From positions 1,677,001-1,741,000 of the forward strand of contig CP021371.1 in NCBI GenBank assembly GCA_002600635.1: 64,000 nucleotides of DNA, written 5' to 3'. Origin of the DNA: Rhizobium sp. ACO-34A. Its GTDB lineage: Bacteria > Pseudomonadota > Alphaproteobacteria > Rhizobiales > Rhizobiaceae. The notes below the pieces were generated by a model. That model was not told the DNA's origin, made no database searches, and saw nothing but the letters and a program-made list of their open reading frames with translations. A program made the position numbers and the translations under genes. Numbering within the stretch: the first letter of the stretch is position 1; the number at the start of each line of letters is the position of its first letter. Below, in pieces: positions 45,898 through 55,554 of this stretch.

Positions 45898-45927
45898 CAC
45901 CCGGCTTGCCTCGACAAGCCGGGTGCC
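45896..45927. repeat. perfect 13-bp hairpin before bioR
   Basis: GGCACCCGGCTTG (45896-45908) pairs with 45915-45927 around CCTCGA and ends 7 bp before the bioR start codon. There is no T run, so it is not a standard terminator; it may belong to the repeat block or affect bioR translation. Confidence 0.65.
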
Positions 45928-45934
45928 GCCGACT

Positions 45935-46615
45935 ATGCATGTCCGCATGCAGAAAGATCAGGACGATACGATTGCGAGCCGCATCAGTCGGGCCCTTGCC
46001 GAGCGCATCATTCATGGTGAACTCGTGCCGGGCTCCCGTCTCGCCCAGGACCACATTGCCGAGGAATTCGGTGCGAGCCATGTGCCTGTGCGCGAAGCCT
46101 TCCGTCGTCTCGAAGCGCAGGGCCTCGTCATCAGCCTGCCGCGCCGTGGCGTGCGTGTCGCCTCCTTCGACCTGAAGCAGGTCCGCGAGGTGGCGGAAAT
46201 GCGGGCGGCTCTCGAGGTTCTCGCTCTCAGGCATGCCGTGCCCAACATGACGCCGGATGTGCTTGATGCCGCCGAGCAGGCGGCGAGCGACGCCGATGCC
46301 GCGAGGGATGTGCAGACCTGGGAAGAGGCGAACCGCCGCTTCCATAGGCTGATCGTTTCCACCTGCGACATGCCGCGTCTGCTCGCGGTCATAGACGACC
46401 TGCATGCAGTCAGCGCCCGTTTTCTCTTCATCGCCTGGCGGGCGGGCTGGGAAGCCCGCACCGACCATGACCATCGAGCCATCCTTTCCGCGCTCCGTCA
46501 GGGCAGAGCATCGGATGCTTGCGCCATTCTCGAACGGCATGTGCAGTGGATCGGCCGCGCGCCCATGCCGAAGGCCGGTGCCCGCGAGGACGAAGGCTTC
46601 GCCATCGTTGGCTAA
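45935..46615 (+). CDS. bioR: biotin repressor BioR (GntR family)
   Basis: A 226-residue FadR-type GntR regulator. The N-terminal winged helix has ISRALAERIIHGELVPGSRL and FGASHVPVREAFRRLEAQGLV; the C-terminal FCD domain (about 90-215) has EMRAALEVLALRHA, EANRRFHRLIVSTCDMP and DHDHRAILSALRQG with metal-type His residues. BioR in alphaproteobacteria binds TTATMKATAA and represses biotin synthesis and uptake genes; two such sites lie between this gene and bioY, which supports the name. Start is ATG at 45935 (or 45947). No ribosome site is visible. Confidence 0.9.
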   Translation: MHVRMQKDQDDTIASRISRALAERIIHGELVPGSRLAQDHIAEEFGASHVPVREAFRRLEAQGLVISLPRRGVRVASFDLKQVREVAEMRAALEVLALRHAVPNMTPDVLDAAEQAASDADAARDVQTWEEANRRFHRLIVSTCDMPRLLAVIDDLHAVSARFLFIAWRAGWEARTDHDHRAILSALRQGRASDACAILERHVQWIGRAPMPKAGAREDEGFAIVG

Positions 46616-46618
46616 AAA

Positions 46619-46628
46619 TTATAGATAA
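46619..46628. promoter_or_regulatory. BioR binding site 1
   Basis: TTATAGATAA lies 3 bp after the bioR stop codon and matches TTATMKATAA exactly. A weaker copy (AAATAGATAA) is at 46783-46792. Confidence 0.8.
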
Positions 46629-46812
46629 AATTTGAAGCCAGTCGAAATCCGTCTGAGGCGCGGGATTTTGCGGATTTTTCCCATTTTCTTGATGGTTCAT
46701 CTCGGGATCGAGATTGATTTTCCGCGCAAAGGCGCTGCACCTCGGGTGTGGCGTCTGTCGTTCCGGCTTGTCTGGAATCAAAAAATAGATAAAAATTATC
46801 ACGTGAAGAAAA

Positions 46813-46822
46813 TTATCTATAA
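46813..46822. promoter_or_regulatory. BioR binding site 2, in front of bioY
   Basis: TTATCTATAA matches TTATMKATAA exactly and lies 14 bp before the bioY start, so it would block promoter clearance or early transcription of bioY. Confidence 0.85.
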
Positions 46823-46835
46823 AATGGAGATCCTG

Positions 46836-47414
46836 ATGGCTTCCTCTTCTTCCATGACCGGTCGCTTCGACCCGTTCGGTATCGCTGCGCGTCCGGCGGG
46901 CGTTCGCGCTGTACTTGTTCTCGCCGGTACCGCCGTGCTTGCGCTTGCCTCGCAGATTTCGGTGCCGATGGCGCCGGTTCCGATCACCATGCAGACTTTC
47001 GCCATCACGATGATCGGCGTGCTTTATGGCTGGCGTCTTGGTGCCGTGACCGTCCTGGCGTGGCTCGGCGAGGCAGCCATCGGCCTGCCGGTTCTGGCGA
47101 ACGGAGCCGGTGGGGTTGCACCGTTCATGGGGCCGACCGCCGGTTATCTCGCATCTTTCCCGATCATCGCAGCGCTTGTCGGCTTTCTGGCTGAGAAGGG
47201 CTGGACGGGCCAGCGCGTGGCGCTCAGCTTTTCCGCTCACGCTCTCGCCAACCTGCTTTGCCTTGCCATCGGCGGCGCGTGGCTGATGGCTCTTCTCGGT
47301 GTGGAGAAGGGGCTTGCCCTTGGCGTGACGCCTTTCATCCTCGGTGCCGTCCTGAAATCGGCTTTGGCTGCCGCCGTTCTCATGGCGATCGGACGTCGTT
47401 TCGTCAGGAACTGA
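46836..47414 (+). CDS. bioY: biotin transporter BioY
   Basis: The 192-residue S component of the biotin ECF transporter, with six membrane helices. Family motifs are ALASQISVPMAPVPITMQTFA, GWRLGAVTVLAWLGEAAIGLPVLA and the GPTAGYLASF stretch. No bioM or bioN ATPase genes are adjacent; BioY alone is known to take up biotin in some bacteria. GGAG sits 7 bp before the ATG at 46836. The frame is open upstream to 46632, but that segment holds the BioR sites and is not coding. Confidence 0.94.
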   Translation: MASSSSMTGRFDPFGIAARPAGVRAVLVLAGTAVLALASQISVPMAPVPITMQTFAITMIGVLYGWRLGAVTVLAWLGEAAIGLPVLANGAGGVAPFMGPTAGYLASFPIIAALVGFLAEKGWTGQRVALSFSAHALANLLCLAIGGAWLMALLGVEKGLALGVTPFILGAVLKSALAAAVLMAIGRRFVRN

Positions 47415-47416
47415 AG

Positions 47417-49137
<1,721 letters not shown>

Positions 49138-49312
49138 TCCCCCGCCGAATGCCGAATACCGGTGGCGGGTCGAGGTTTTGAACCGGACGATCCACCAGCT
49201 TTTGATGGCCGCGACCCGATTTCCGGAATTTCTCCGGCCGGTTAAGTACCTCTAGTCCCGGCAGGAGACCTTGACGCCCGGTGTGCCACGCACCGGGCGT
49301 CATTTCGTTTTC

Positions 49313-49675
49313 TCAAACCTTGTAGTCGGTCACATCGACCGAGATGATCCTGCCATCCGCGTTGAATGTGATCGTTTCTTCGCCGAAGCGGATGAGGGGT
49401 TCGCCTGTCTGCGCATTGGTCGCCTTCAGGCGCCAGACTGAGCGCGCAGCCGAGGGCGAGACGATCTCGATCAGTTCGTCGGTTGCCACCTGATCCGGAT
49501 AGGTTTCGAAATAGCGGCGAAAGGCTGCCATGATCTCAGGCTTGCCCTTCAGTCCGCCCACCTTGACCGAACCATAGACCGCATCCTCGGCAAAGAAGTC
49601 GTCGATGGTATTGAAGTCGAGTGCGTTGATGGCGTCGTGAAAAACACGCACTGCATGGGCCGGGTCGAAACTCAC
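49313..49675 (-). CDS. NTF2-like (SnoaL-type) nuclear transport factor 2 family protein
   Basis: A 120-residue alpha-beta cone protein: FDPAHAVRVFHDAINALDFNTIDDFFAEDAVYG, KPEIMAAFRRYFETYPDQ and RFGEETITFNADGRIISV. Such folds include isomerases and small-ligand binders; no catalytic role can be assigned. The GTG at 49675 has AAAGGA 7 bp upstream, preferred over the ATG at 49696. Confidence 0.85.
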   Translation of the reverse strand: MSFDPAHAVRVFHDAINALDFNTIDDFFAEDAVYGSVKVGGLKGKPEIMAAFRRYFETYPDQVATDELIEIVSPSAARSVWRLKATNAQTGEPLIRFGEETITFNADGRIISVDVTDYKV

Positions 49676-49991
49676 GCACGATTCCTTTCTGTGCAAACCG
49701 GGATCAATGGCCCGGTTCTAGCCCTGAAAGGCTATTGACGGAAAGACAGCTACAGGCAAGTTTTGCTTTATATGAATATTCGGAAATAAGAACGGACGGG
49801 GAGGAGGGTTCCCAACCGCAACGACACATCCAGAAAGTTCGCCGCCGCGAGCTTTTGTTGATGTGTGTCTATATTCCAATTCGGCCGCGCTAGCGGTTGG
49901 ACTGGCGCAGGATGGGAACCGCCAGACCCGCCTGCGCCAGAACTTTCTTGTGCGATGTTTTCTTCAGATTATCGGATAGGGCGGCAAGCCC
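49676..49991. other. intergenic region with one strong hairpin
   Basis: About 315 bp without a supported gene. CTGGCGCAGG (49902-49911) pairs with 49931-49940 as a 10-bp stem with a 19-base loop, 52 bp beyond the alcohol dehydrogenase stop, and may end that transcript. The part 49740-49800 is AT-richer and probably promoter DNA for the NTF2-like gene. Confidence 0.55.
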
Positions 49992-51047
49992 TCAGGCCAT
50001 TTCTGCCTTCAGCGTCGCCATGTCGATGACGAAGCGGTATTTGATGTCGCGATGTTCCATGCGGGCAAACGCCATGTTGATGTCCTGCATCGCTATCGTT
50101 TCCGTATCGGGCAAGATCTGGCGTTCGGCGCAGAACTGCAGCAGTTCCATCGTTTCGGCTATGCCGCCGACGATCGATGCCGACACCTGTTTTCGACCCC
50201 GCAGCAGCGATTCCGGCCTGATCGAGCCATGGCTGCCCAGGCTGCCGACGACGACGAGCGAGCCTTCAAGACTCAACAGGTCGAGGTAGACGGAAAGGTC
50301 GTGGGGGACGGGGATCGTGTCGAGAATGTAATCGAGATGGCCCGACGCCTCCACCATGGCCTGCTCGTCGGAACTGAGGACGACATTCGTTGCCCCGAGC
50401 TTCAGAGCATCCTCGATCTTGGTTGCCGATGAGGTGATGACGGTAACCTGAGCGCCGAGCGCGACTGCAAGCTTGACCGCGATATGCCCGACGCCGCCGA
50501 GGCCGACGATGCCCACGCGGCTGCCTGCGCCGATTTCCCAGCGACGAAGGGGAGACCAGCCCGCGATGCCGGCGCACAGAAGCGGCGCGGCGCGGTTGAT
50601 CGCAAGGCCCTGAGGAAGAGGCATGACGAATTCTTCGGATACGACGATGCCGGTCGAATAGCCGCCATAGGTGACATCGCCGCTCACCCGGTCGCGACCA
50701 TTATAGGTCAGCGTGGGGCGGTTGAGGCAATATTGCTCTTCGCCGGCGGCGCAATGGGCGCATTCCAGGCAGGCATCGACGATGGGGCCGACGGCAACGA
50801 TGTCTCCGGGCCGGAATTTGCGCACCGAACTACCGACGGCAAGAACCCGGCCGATGATTTCCTGTCCGGGAACAACGGGATAGACGGTGTTTTGCCAGTC
50901 GTTTCTGGTCTGATGAAGATCGGAGTGGCAGACCCCGCAATAGAGGATGTCGATCTCGACATCTTCCGGTCTTGGCTTGCGCCGGTCGAATGTCCACGAG
51001 ATCATCTGGCCGCCCACTTCGGACGCGGCATAACCCTTCGCAATCAT
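49992..51047 (-). CDS. zinc-type alcohol dehydrogenase (CAD/YahK-like) with a substituted zinc ligand
   Basis: A 351-residue medium-chain dehydrogenase. It has CGVCHSDLH (catalytic Cys and Ser/His), the structural zinc pattern CLECAHCAAGEEQYC, the third ligand in APLLCAGIAGWSPLR and the cofactor motif GLGGVGHIAVK. The motif normally PGHE reads PGQE (near residue 65), so the catalytic zinc His is Gln. It probably reduces aldehydes with NADPH, like YahK. TTGGAGGC lies upstream of the ATG at 51047. marR lies upstream on the same strand. Confidence 0.9.
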   Translation of the reverse strand: MIAKGYAASEVGGQMISWTFDRRKPRPEDVEIDILYCGVCHSDLHQTRNDWQNTVYPVVPGQEIIGRVLAVGSSVRKFRPGDIVAVGPIVDACLECAHCAAGEEQYCLNRPTLTYNGRDRVSGDVTYGGYSTGIVVSEEFVMPLPQGLAINRAAPLLCAGIAGWSPLRRWEIGAGSRVGIVGLGGVGHIAVKLAVALGAQVTVITSSATKIEDALKLGATNVVLSSDEQAMVEASGHLDYILDTIPVPHDLSVYLDLLSLEGSLVVVGSLGSHGSIRPESLLRGRKQVSASIVGGIAETMELLQFCAERQILPDTETIAMQDINMAFARMEHRDIKYRFVIDMATLKAEMA

Positions 51048-51204
51048 CGATAGCCTCCAACCCGTAGTGGAACAGAACCACACTCCTCCCTCCACGAACG
51101 GCATTCCGGTGGCGGATGATACCGGAATGCCGGGCTCGGTGGGGGACGAACCGGTCACCTGAAAAGCGACCTGTCTATAACTATACGGATTACGAAGTTT
51201 TCGT

Positions 51205-51666
51205 CTATCGAATTTTTGCGTCGCGGCGGAGTGGCTGTGCGTTCTCCGCTATCTGCTCCATGAGCTGGATATAGGTGTCGCGATCGTCGGATTTCAGGGC
51301 TTCAAGAACCGTTTCGCAGCTCGCCCGTTTGGCCGAGGTGATGCTGTCCTGCAATTGTTGCCCCATCGGAGTGAGCTGAAGCCGGACGGTGCGCCGGTTT
51401 TCCTCGTTGCGCCGACGCTCGATCAGGCCTTTGCGGACGAGGCGATCGACGACGGTGGTGGCGGTCGAGAGAGGCGAGGAGAGTTCGTTCGCGACATCGC
51501 CCATGATGCAGCCCGGATAGGCGCCGACAAATGCGACGACCGAGAGGTCGGACAGGTTGAGGCTGGAGTAAGGGGTGCCGGCCATTGTCCGGCATTCGAC
51601 CTTGAAGAGCGGCGCCATCCGGCGCATGCATTCCCAAAGTCGTTCCGCGTCTTCCGGCCTTACCAT
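51205..51666 (-). CDS. MarR-family transcriptional regulator
   Basis: A 153-residue winged-helix regulator: DLSVVAFVGAYPGCIMGDVANEL, SPLSTATTVVDRLVRKGLIERRRNEENRRTVRLQL and a C-terminal dimerisation helix. It precedes the alcohol dehydrogenase by 157 bp in the same direction, so it may control that gene. A small palindrome ACGAA-GTT-TTCGT (51192-51204) directly follows its stop. Confidence 0.88.
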   Translation of the reverse strand: MVRPEDAERLWECMRRMAPLFKVECRTMAGTPYSSLNLSDLSVVAFVGAYPGCIMGDVANELSSPLSTATTVVDRLVRKGLIERRRNEENRRTVRLQLTPMGQQLQDSITSAKRASCETVLEALKSDDRDTYIQLMEQIAENAQPLRRDAKIR

Positions 51667-51769
51667 TTTTTTCTTTTACCTCATTATCTTGCCACCCCGA
51701 TTTGGGGTGGGTTGTCTATCGTGGCGCGGTTGCCAGATGGAGGCAACCGGCGAAATCTGGCCTTTTGTG

Positions 51770-52384
51770 TCAATGTGTGACGCCGAAGCTCGCGAGATCA
51801 CTTTTCAACTGCTCGGCGCCGGTGAACTGCACGGCCTGCCAGCCGGCGGCCTTTGCGCCTTCGACATTTTCCATCACATCGTCAATGAAGAGCGTTGCCG
51901 ATGGTCCCAGCCCGAAATCCTCCGCATGACGCTGGTAGATCTCGACATCCGGCTTGATAAGGCCGATCTCGCCGGAAACGGTAACGCCACGCGGCCGGTT
52001 CAGGAAGGGAAAGATTTCGCGTGCTTCCGTGAAGGTGTCGGCGGCGAAGTTGGTCAGCATGGTGACGTCGTGCCCTGCCTTGATAAGGGACGTCAGCACC
52101 TCTACGCTATCCTCGTATGCATAGGGAACCATGGCGCGCCAGCTCTTGCGGAAGGCCCGGATGTTGGCTTCCTGATCCGGGAAGCGGGCAACGAGTTCTG
52201 CCTCCGCATCGGCCCAGCTTCTTCCGCGGTCCTGTTCCAGGTTCCATGCGCTGGTGCAGACATTGGCGAAAAACCAGCGGCGCTCGACCTCGTCCGGAAT
52301 GATCTTCGAATATGGCAGATTGGGGTCGTAATGGATCAGGACCTTGCCGATGTCGAAGACGATGTGGCGGATGGCGACGGACAT
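51770..52384 (-). CDS. HAD-IA hydrolase, YihX-like
   Basis: A 204-residue HAD hydrolase. The nucleophile region reads IVFDIGKVLIHYD, where the second motif-I Asp is Gly, as in the YihX group (alpha-glucose-1-phosphatase). It continues with VTMLTNFAADTF, GLIKPDVEIYQ (Lys) and TLFIDDVMENVEGAKAAGW. It is 3 bp downstream of mutY and probably cotranscribed. The substrate is unknown. Confidence 0.88.
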   Translation of the reverse strand: MSVAIRHIVFDIGKVLIHYDPNLPYSKIIPDEVERRWFFANVCTSAWNLEQDRGRSWADAEAELVARFPDQEANIRAFRKSWRAMVPYAYEDSVEVLTSLIKAGHDVTMLTNFAADTFTEAREIFPFLNRPRGVTVSGEIGLIKPDVEIYQRHAEDFGLGPSATLFIDDVMENVEGAKAAGWQAVQFTGAEQLKSDLASFGVTH

Positions 52385-52387
52385 GAA

Positions 52388-53491
52388 TTATCCTCTGTTA
52401 ACCGGGAAGGCTTCCGGAATGGCCTGCGAAATCGCCTTTTTCATTACGGTTGGCAAGGCTTGCGCATCAAGATTTGCGACATCCTCCCACCAACCGTGAA
52501 CATCGGCGCCCTCGGGCGCCGGCCCGTGAAAGCGATAGATGCTCAGGCGAAGTTCGAAATGGGTAAAGACATGGGTGACCGTGCCGCAGGCCTGCCACTC
52601 GGCGGCAAAGGGGGCAGCGGAGGTTCCGGTTTCGCCGTCCTTGCGAGAGTTCCAGTCAGTCGTCGGCACTTCCGTCATGCCGCCCAGCAGTCCGGTTTCA
52701 ACCCGGCGGCGCAGGAGCACCTTGCCATCCATGTCGACGGCGACGAAGGCCGCACCTTGCCGGATCGGCTTGTCTTTCTTGGCCGCCTTGACCGGAAATC
52801 GTTCCGGATCGTCTTCATCGAGCGCGCGACAGTCGCCGCGAAACGGACAGAGCGCGCAGGCCGGTCGCTTCGGGGTGCAGATGGTTGCCCCGAGATCCAT
52901 CATCGCCTGGGCGAAATCTCCCGGCCGGTCGATGGGTGTCAGCTCCGCCACGCGCGCCTTCATCAGGGGTTTCGATCCGGGCAAAGGTGCATCGATGGCA
53001 AAGAGACGTGAAATCACACGCTCGACATTGCCGTCCATCACCGCCGCGGGGCGGTTGAAGGCGATGGCGGCGACGGCTGCGGAGGTGTAGTCGCCGATGC
53101 CGGGAAGGCTGCGAAGCCCGTCTTCCGTATCGGGAAAGCGCCCGCCATGAAGGCTTGCAACCGCTTCGGCGCATTTCTTCAGGTTTCGGGCGCGGGCGTA
53201 ATAGCCGAGGCCGGCCCAGGCCGCCATAACGTCCTCGGAGGGCGCGGCCGCCAGTGCATCGACGGTTGGCCAGCGCGCCACGAACTTGGCGAAATAGGCC
53301 TTCACCGCCTGAACGGTGGTTTGCTGCAGCATCACTTCGGAAAGCCAGATATGATAGGGTTCCGGCCGGATGCCTCGCGCCGCCATGGACGGAGAGATGC
53401 GCCAGGGAAGGTCGCGGTGGTGGCGGTCGTACCAGTCGAGCAGCTCTTGTGCGAGCGTGCGCCCTGTTGTCGGAGCGGGGGAGGTGTTCAT
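52388..53491 (-). CDS. mutY: A/G-specific adenine glycosylase
   Basis: Removes adenine mispaired with 8-oxoguanine. The 367-residue protein has the helix-hairpin-helix with catalytic residues (EVMLQQTTVQAV, LPGIGDYTSAAVAAIAF), the iron-sulfur loop CTPKRPACALCPFRGDC and a C-terminal NUDIX-like 8-oxoG recognition domain (about 235-360). The ATG at 53491 gives MNTSPAPTTGR; an upstream in-frame ATG at 53542 is less likely. Confidence 0.95.
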   Translation of the reverse strand: MNTSPAPTTGRTLAQELLDWYDRHHRDLPWRISPSMAARGIRPEPYHIWLSEVMLQQTTVQAVKAYFAKFVARWPTVDALAAAPSEDVMAAWAGLGYYARARNLKKCAEAVASLHGGRFPDTEDGLRSLPGIGDYTSAAVAAIAFNRPAAVMDGNVERVISRLFAIDAPLPGSKPLMKARVAELTPIDRPGDFAQAMMDLGATICTPKRPACALCPFRGDCRALDEDDPERFPVKAAKKDKPIRQGAAFVAVDMDGKVLLRRRVETGLLGGMTEVPTTDWNSRKDGETGTSAAPFAAEWQACGTVTHVFTHFELRLSIYRFHGPAPEGADVHGWWEDVANLDAQALPTVMKKAISQAIPEAFPVNRG

Positions 53492-53605
53492 CGGCTGGAA
53501 GATAAGGGCCGCACCTGCATTCGCCAATTGCCGCTTGCGCAAAAGTTGGGGAAGGCGCCTGTTATTGCGGGAGTGAAATCGTAATGCACCGGAAAGGAGT
53601 GTCCG

Positions 53606-54070
53606 ATGACCGGAATTGGAGAGATTGTTGCCGCCGTTTCGAGTATGCCCGCCGCGCCGACGCTGCTTGTCACGATGTTATTGCTCTTATGCGTATGCCG
53701 CGTTGCGCAGCAGCTTGTCCTGCGGCAAATGTCGCCTGGTATGAGCCGGTTCAACCGGAACATCGTCCGGATGTGGGATCGCGTCGAGCAGGGTCTGCGC
53801 GGGCTATTCGACTGGCCTGAACTGCCGGTCGGGCGATGGCGCCCGGAAAGTCTGGGGAAGGCTGCGATGGCGGTTCCGCTGGTCTTGCTGGCGATGATCG
53901 TCTTTCTGTTCTTCGTCTGGGCCACATTCGTACTCTTCTTCTCCTGCCTTCCGAAGGTGGTGGATGCTCCCGGAGCCACGGCTTTCGTTCTGTTCTACAT
54001 GTTCTTCTGCGTTTCTTTTGCCCGGGCACTGATGATTGGCGCGGCCAAGACGTGGTATGGGATTCGCTGA
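53606..54070 (+). CDS. hypothetical membrane protein
   Basis: A 154-residue protein with hydrophobic segments at about residues 18-37, 90-112 and 122-142, and a basic, Arg/Trp-rich loop between (WDRVEQGLRGLFDWPELP). I do not recognise a family. It has a good ribosome site (AAAGGAG), lies between mutY and the dciA-like gene, and runs in the dciA-like direction. Confidence 0.75.
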   Translation: MTGIGEIVAAVSSMPAAPTLLVTMLLLLCVCRVAQQLVLRQMSPGMSRFNRNIVRMWDRVEQGLRGLFDWPELPVGRWRPESLGKAAMAVPLVLLAMIVFLFFVWATFVLFFSCLPKVVDAPGATAFVLFYMFFCVSFARALMIGAAKTWYGIR

Positions 54071-54114
54071 TTGCTACATGGAGGAGAGCGCTTTTCTCCT
54101 CTCGAACAGGATGA

Positions 54115-54642
54115 ATGCGGGTCATGGCCCCAGGTGAAAAGTCTCAGCGGTTCAGGCGTCGGGGAGAAATTCAGATCTCCGAAATCGCCAATGGAATCAT
54201 CGATCCGGTGCTGTCGCGTCGGGCGGGGATTTCGACTGCGCTGCTCGGCTCGTGGGATGAAGTCGCCGGCGAGAATTTTGCCGAGTGCTCGCGTCCTGAA
54301 AAGATCGCCTGGCCGCGCCGCGGCGATCCGGGTGACGAGGGAGGCCATCGGCCCGGTGTCCTGACGATTGCCTGCGAAGGTGCTCGCGCGCTTTTCCTCT
54401 CCCATGCCCAGGGGGAACTGATCGCTCGTATCAACGGCTTCTTCGGTTATCCCGCCATTGGCCAGATCCGCATCGTGCAGAAACCTGTCTCTACGGCCTC
54501 GTTGCGCCCCTCCCGTCCGCGCAAGCTGGAAGGCGAAAAGGCAAAAAGGCTTGCCGCGATGATGGATGGGATCGAGGACGAGAAGCTGAGGTTGGCGATC
54601 GAGCGGCTCGGCACCGGCGTGCTGTCGCGACGCAAGCGTTGA
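54115..54642 (+). CDS. DciA-like DUF721 protein
   Basis: A 175-residue protein of the DUF721/DciA family, helicase-loading factors that replace DnaC in most bacteria. It has IANGIIDPVLSRRAGISTALLGSWDEVAG, LTIACEGARALFLSHAQGELIARIN and IGQIRIVQKPV. A 13-residue Lys/Arg-rich tail follows. ATG at 54115 or 54124. Placement next to mutY, a DsbA-like gene and smc is the usual rhizobial order. Confidence 0.85.
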   Translation: MRVMAPGEKSQRFRRRGEIQISEIANGIIDPVLSRRAGISTALLGSWDEVAGENFAECSRPEKIAWPRRGDPGDEGGHRPGVLTIACEGARALFLSHAQGELIARINGFFGYPAIGQIRIVQKPVSTASLRPSRPRKLEGEKAKRLAAMMDGIEDEKLRLAIERLGTGVLSRRKR

Positions 54643-54798
54643 CGCACTGTCGTCATATCGCAAACATGGAGAAGAATTAATCTGTTAGCGGTGAAAAGGT
54701 CACGATTCTTTGATGAAACGGCATTTCCTCCGCCTTGTTTGCGGCAGCGTCGCATTATAACGGTGGTTCAAACTCAAAACAGCTCCAACGGGTGTCCC

Positions 54799-55476
54799 AT
54801 GTCGAACCTTGAATTGAAACTCACCAAGCGCAGCCTGCTGAGCGGCATTGCCGTTGCCGGTGTCGGCGTGGCATTCGCGTCTCCCGCCGCAGCCGTTGAC
54901 ATTCCGAAGCCGGACCGCGACGTGGACATGGAAGAGGTTCTGAAGCCTGGTCCGCTGAAGGACATGGCGCTCGGTGACGCCAACGCCCCGGTCAAGATCG
55001 TCGAATACATGTCGATGACCTGCCCGCATTGCGCAAACTTCCACGCCAAGACCTTCGACACGATCAAGGAAAAGTACATCGACACCGGCAAGGTGTATTT
55101 TGTCATCCGCGAATTCCCGTTCCCGCGGGATACGGCATCGCTCGCAGCCTTCATGCTGGCGCGCTGCACGCCCGAAGACCGCTACTTCCCCTTCATCTCC
55201 ATGTTCCTGAAGCAGCAGATGACTTGGGCGGCCCCGGCTGATGGCGAAGTGCGTGGCGCCATGCTGCAACTGTCGAAACTTGGTGGTTTTACACAGGAGA
55301 GCTTCGACGCCTGCTTGACGAACGCGCAGCTTGCCGCTGATGTGACGGCGGGCAGGGACCGTGCGGCAAAGGATTTCGGCATCCAGTCGACGCCGACCTT
55401 CCTGATCAATGGCAAGAGCTACTCTGGAGACATGTCGGTTGAAACCATGGCGGCGCTCATCGACAGCTTGCTCTGA
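54799..55476 (+). CDS. DsbA-family thiol oxidoreductase
   Basis: A 225-residue exported protein with a signal peptide (KRSLLSGIAVAGVGVAFASPAAA, cleavage near residue 31) and a DsbA-type fold with the redox motif MTCPHCANFH (near residue 75), the helical insertion and the cis-Pro loop QSTPTFLINGKSYSG. It likely introduces or reshuffles disulphides in the periplasm. ATG at 54799. Confidence 0.92.
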   Translation: MSNLELKLTKRSLLSGIAVAGVGVAFASPAAAVDIPKPDRDVDMEEVLKPGPLKDMALGDANAPVKIVEYMSMTCPHCANFHAKTFDTIKEKYIDTGKVYFVIREFPFPRDTASLAAFMLARCTPEDRYFPFISMFLKQQMTWAAPADGEVRGAMLQLSKLGGFTQESFDACLTNAQLAADVTAGRDRAAKDFGIQSTPTFLINGKSYSGDMSVETMAALIDSLL

Positions 55477-55554
55477 TCCGCGCTTCGGACTGATGTCGGG
55501 CGGCGGCAGGACATGTGCGCCCGATTTCCTGATCTTCGTCGGCGGAGAGGTTGA

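Noticed and set aside
46632..46835. N-terminal extension of bioY
   Set aside because: It spans the BioR sites and AT-rich promoter DNA, and a good ribosome site marks 46836.
51192..51204. MarR operator
   Set aside because: The ACGAA-GTT-TTCGT palindrome has only 5-bp arms and lies directly after the marR stop, so the evidence is too weak for a binding-site call.
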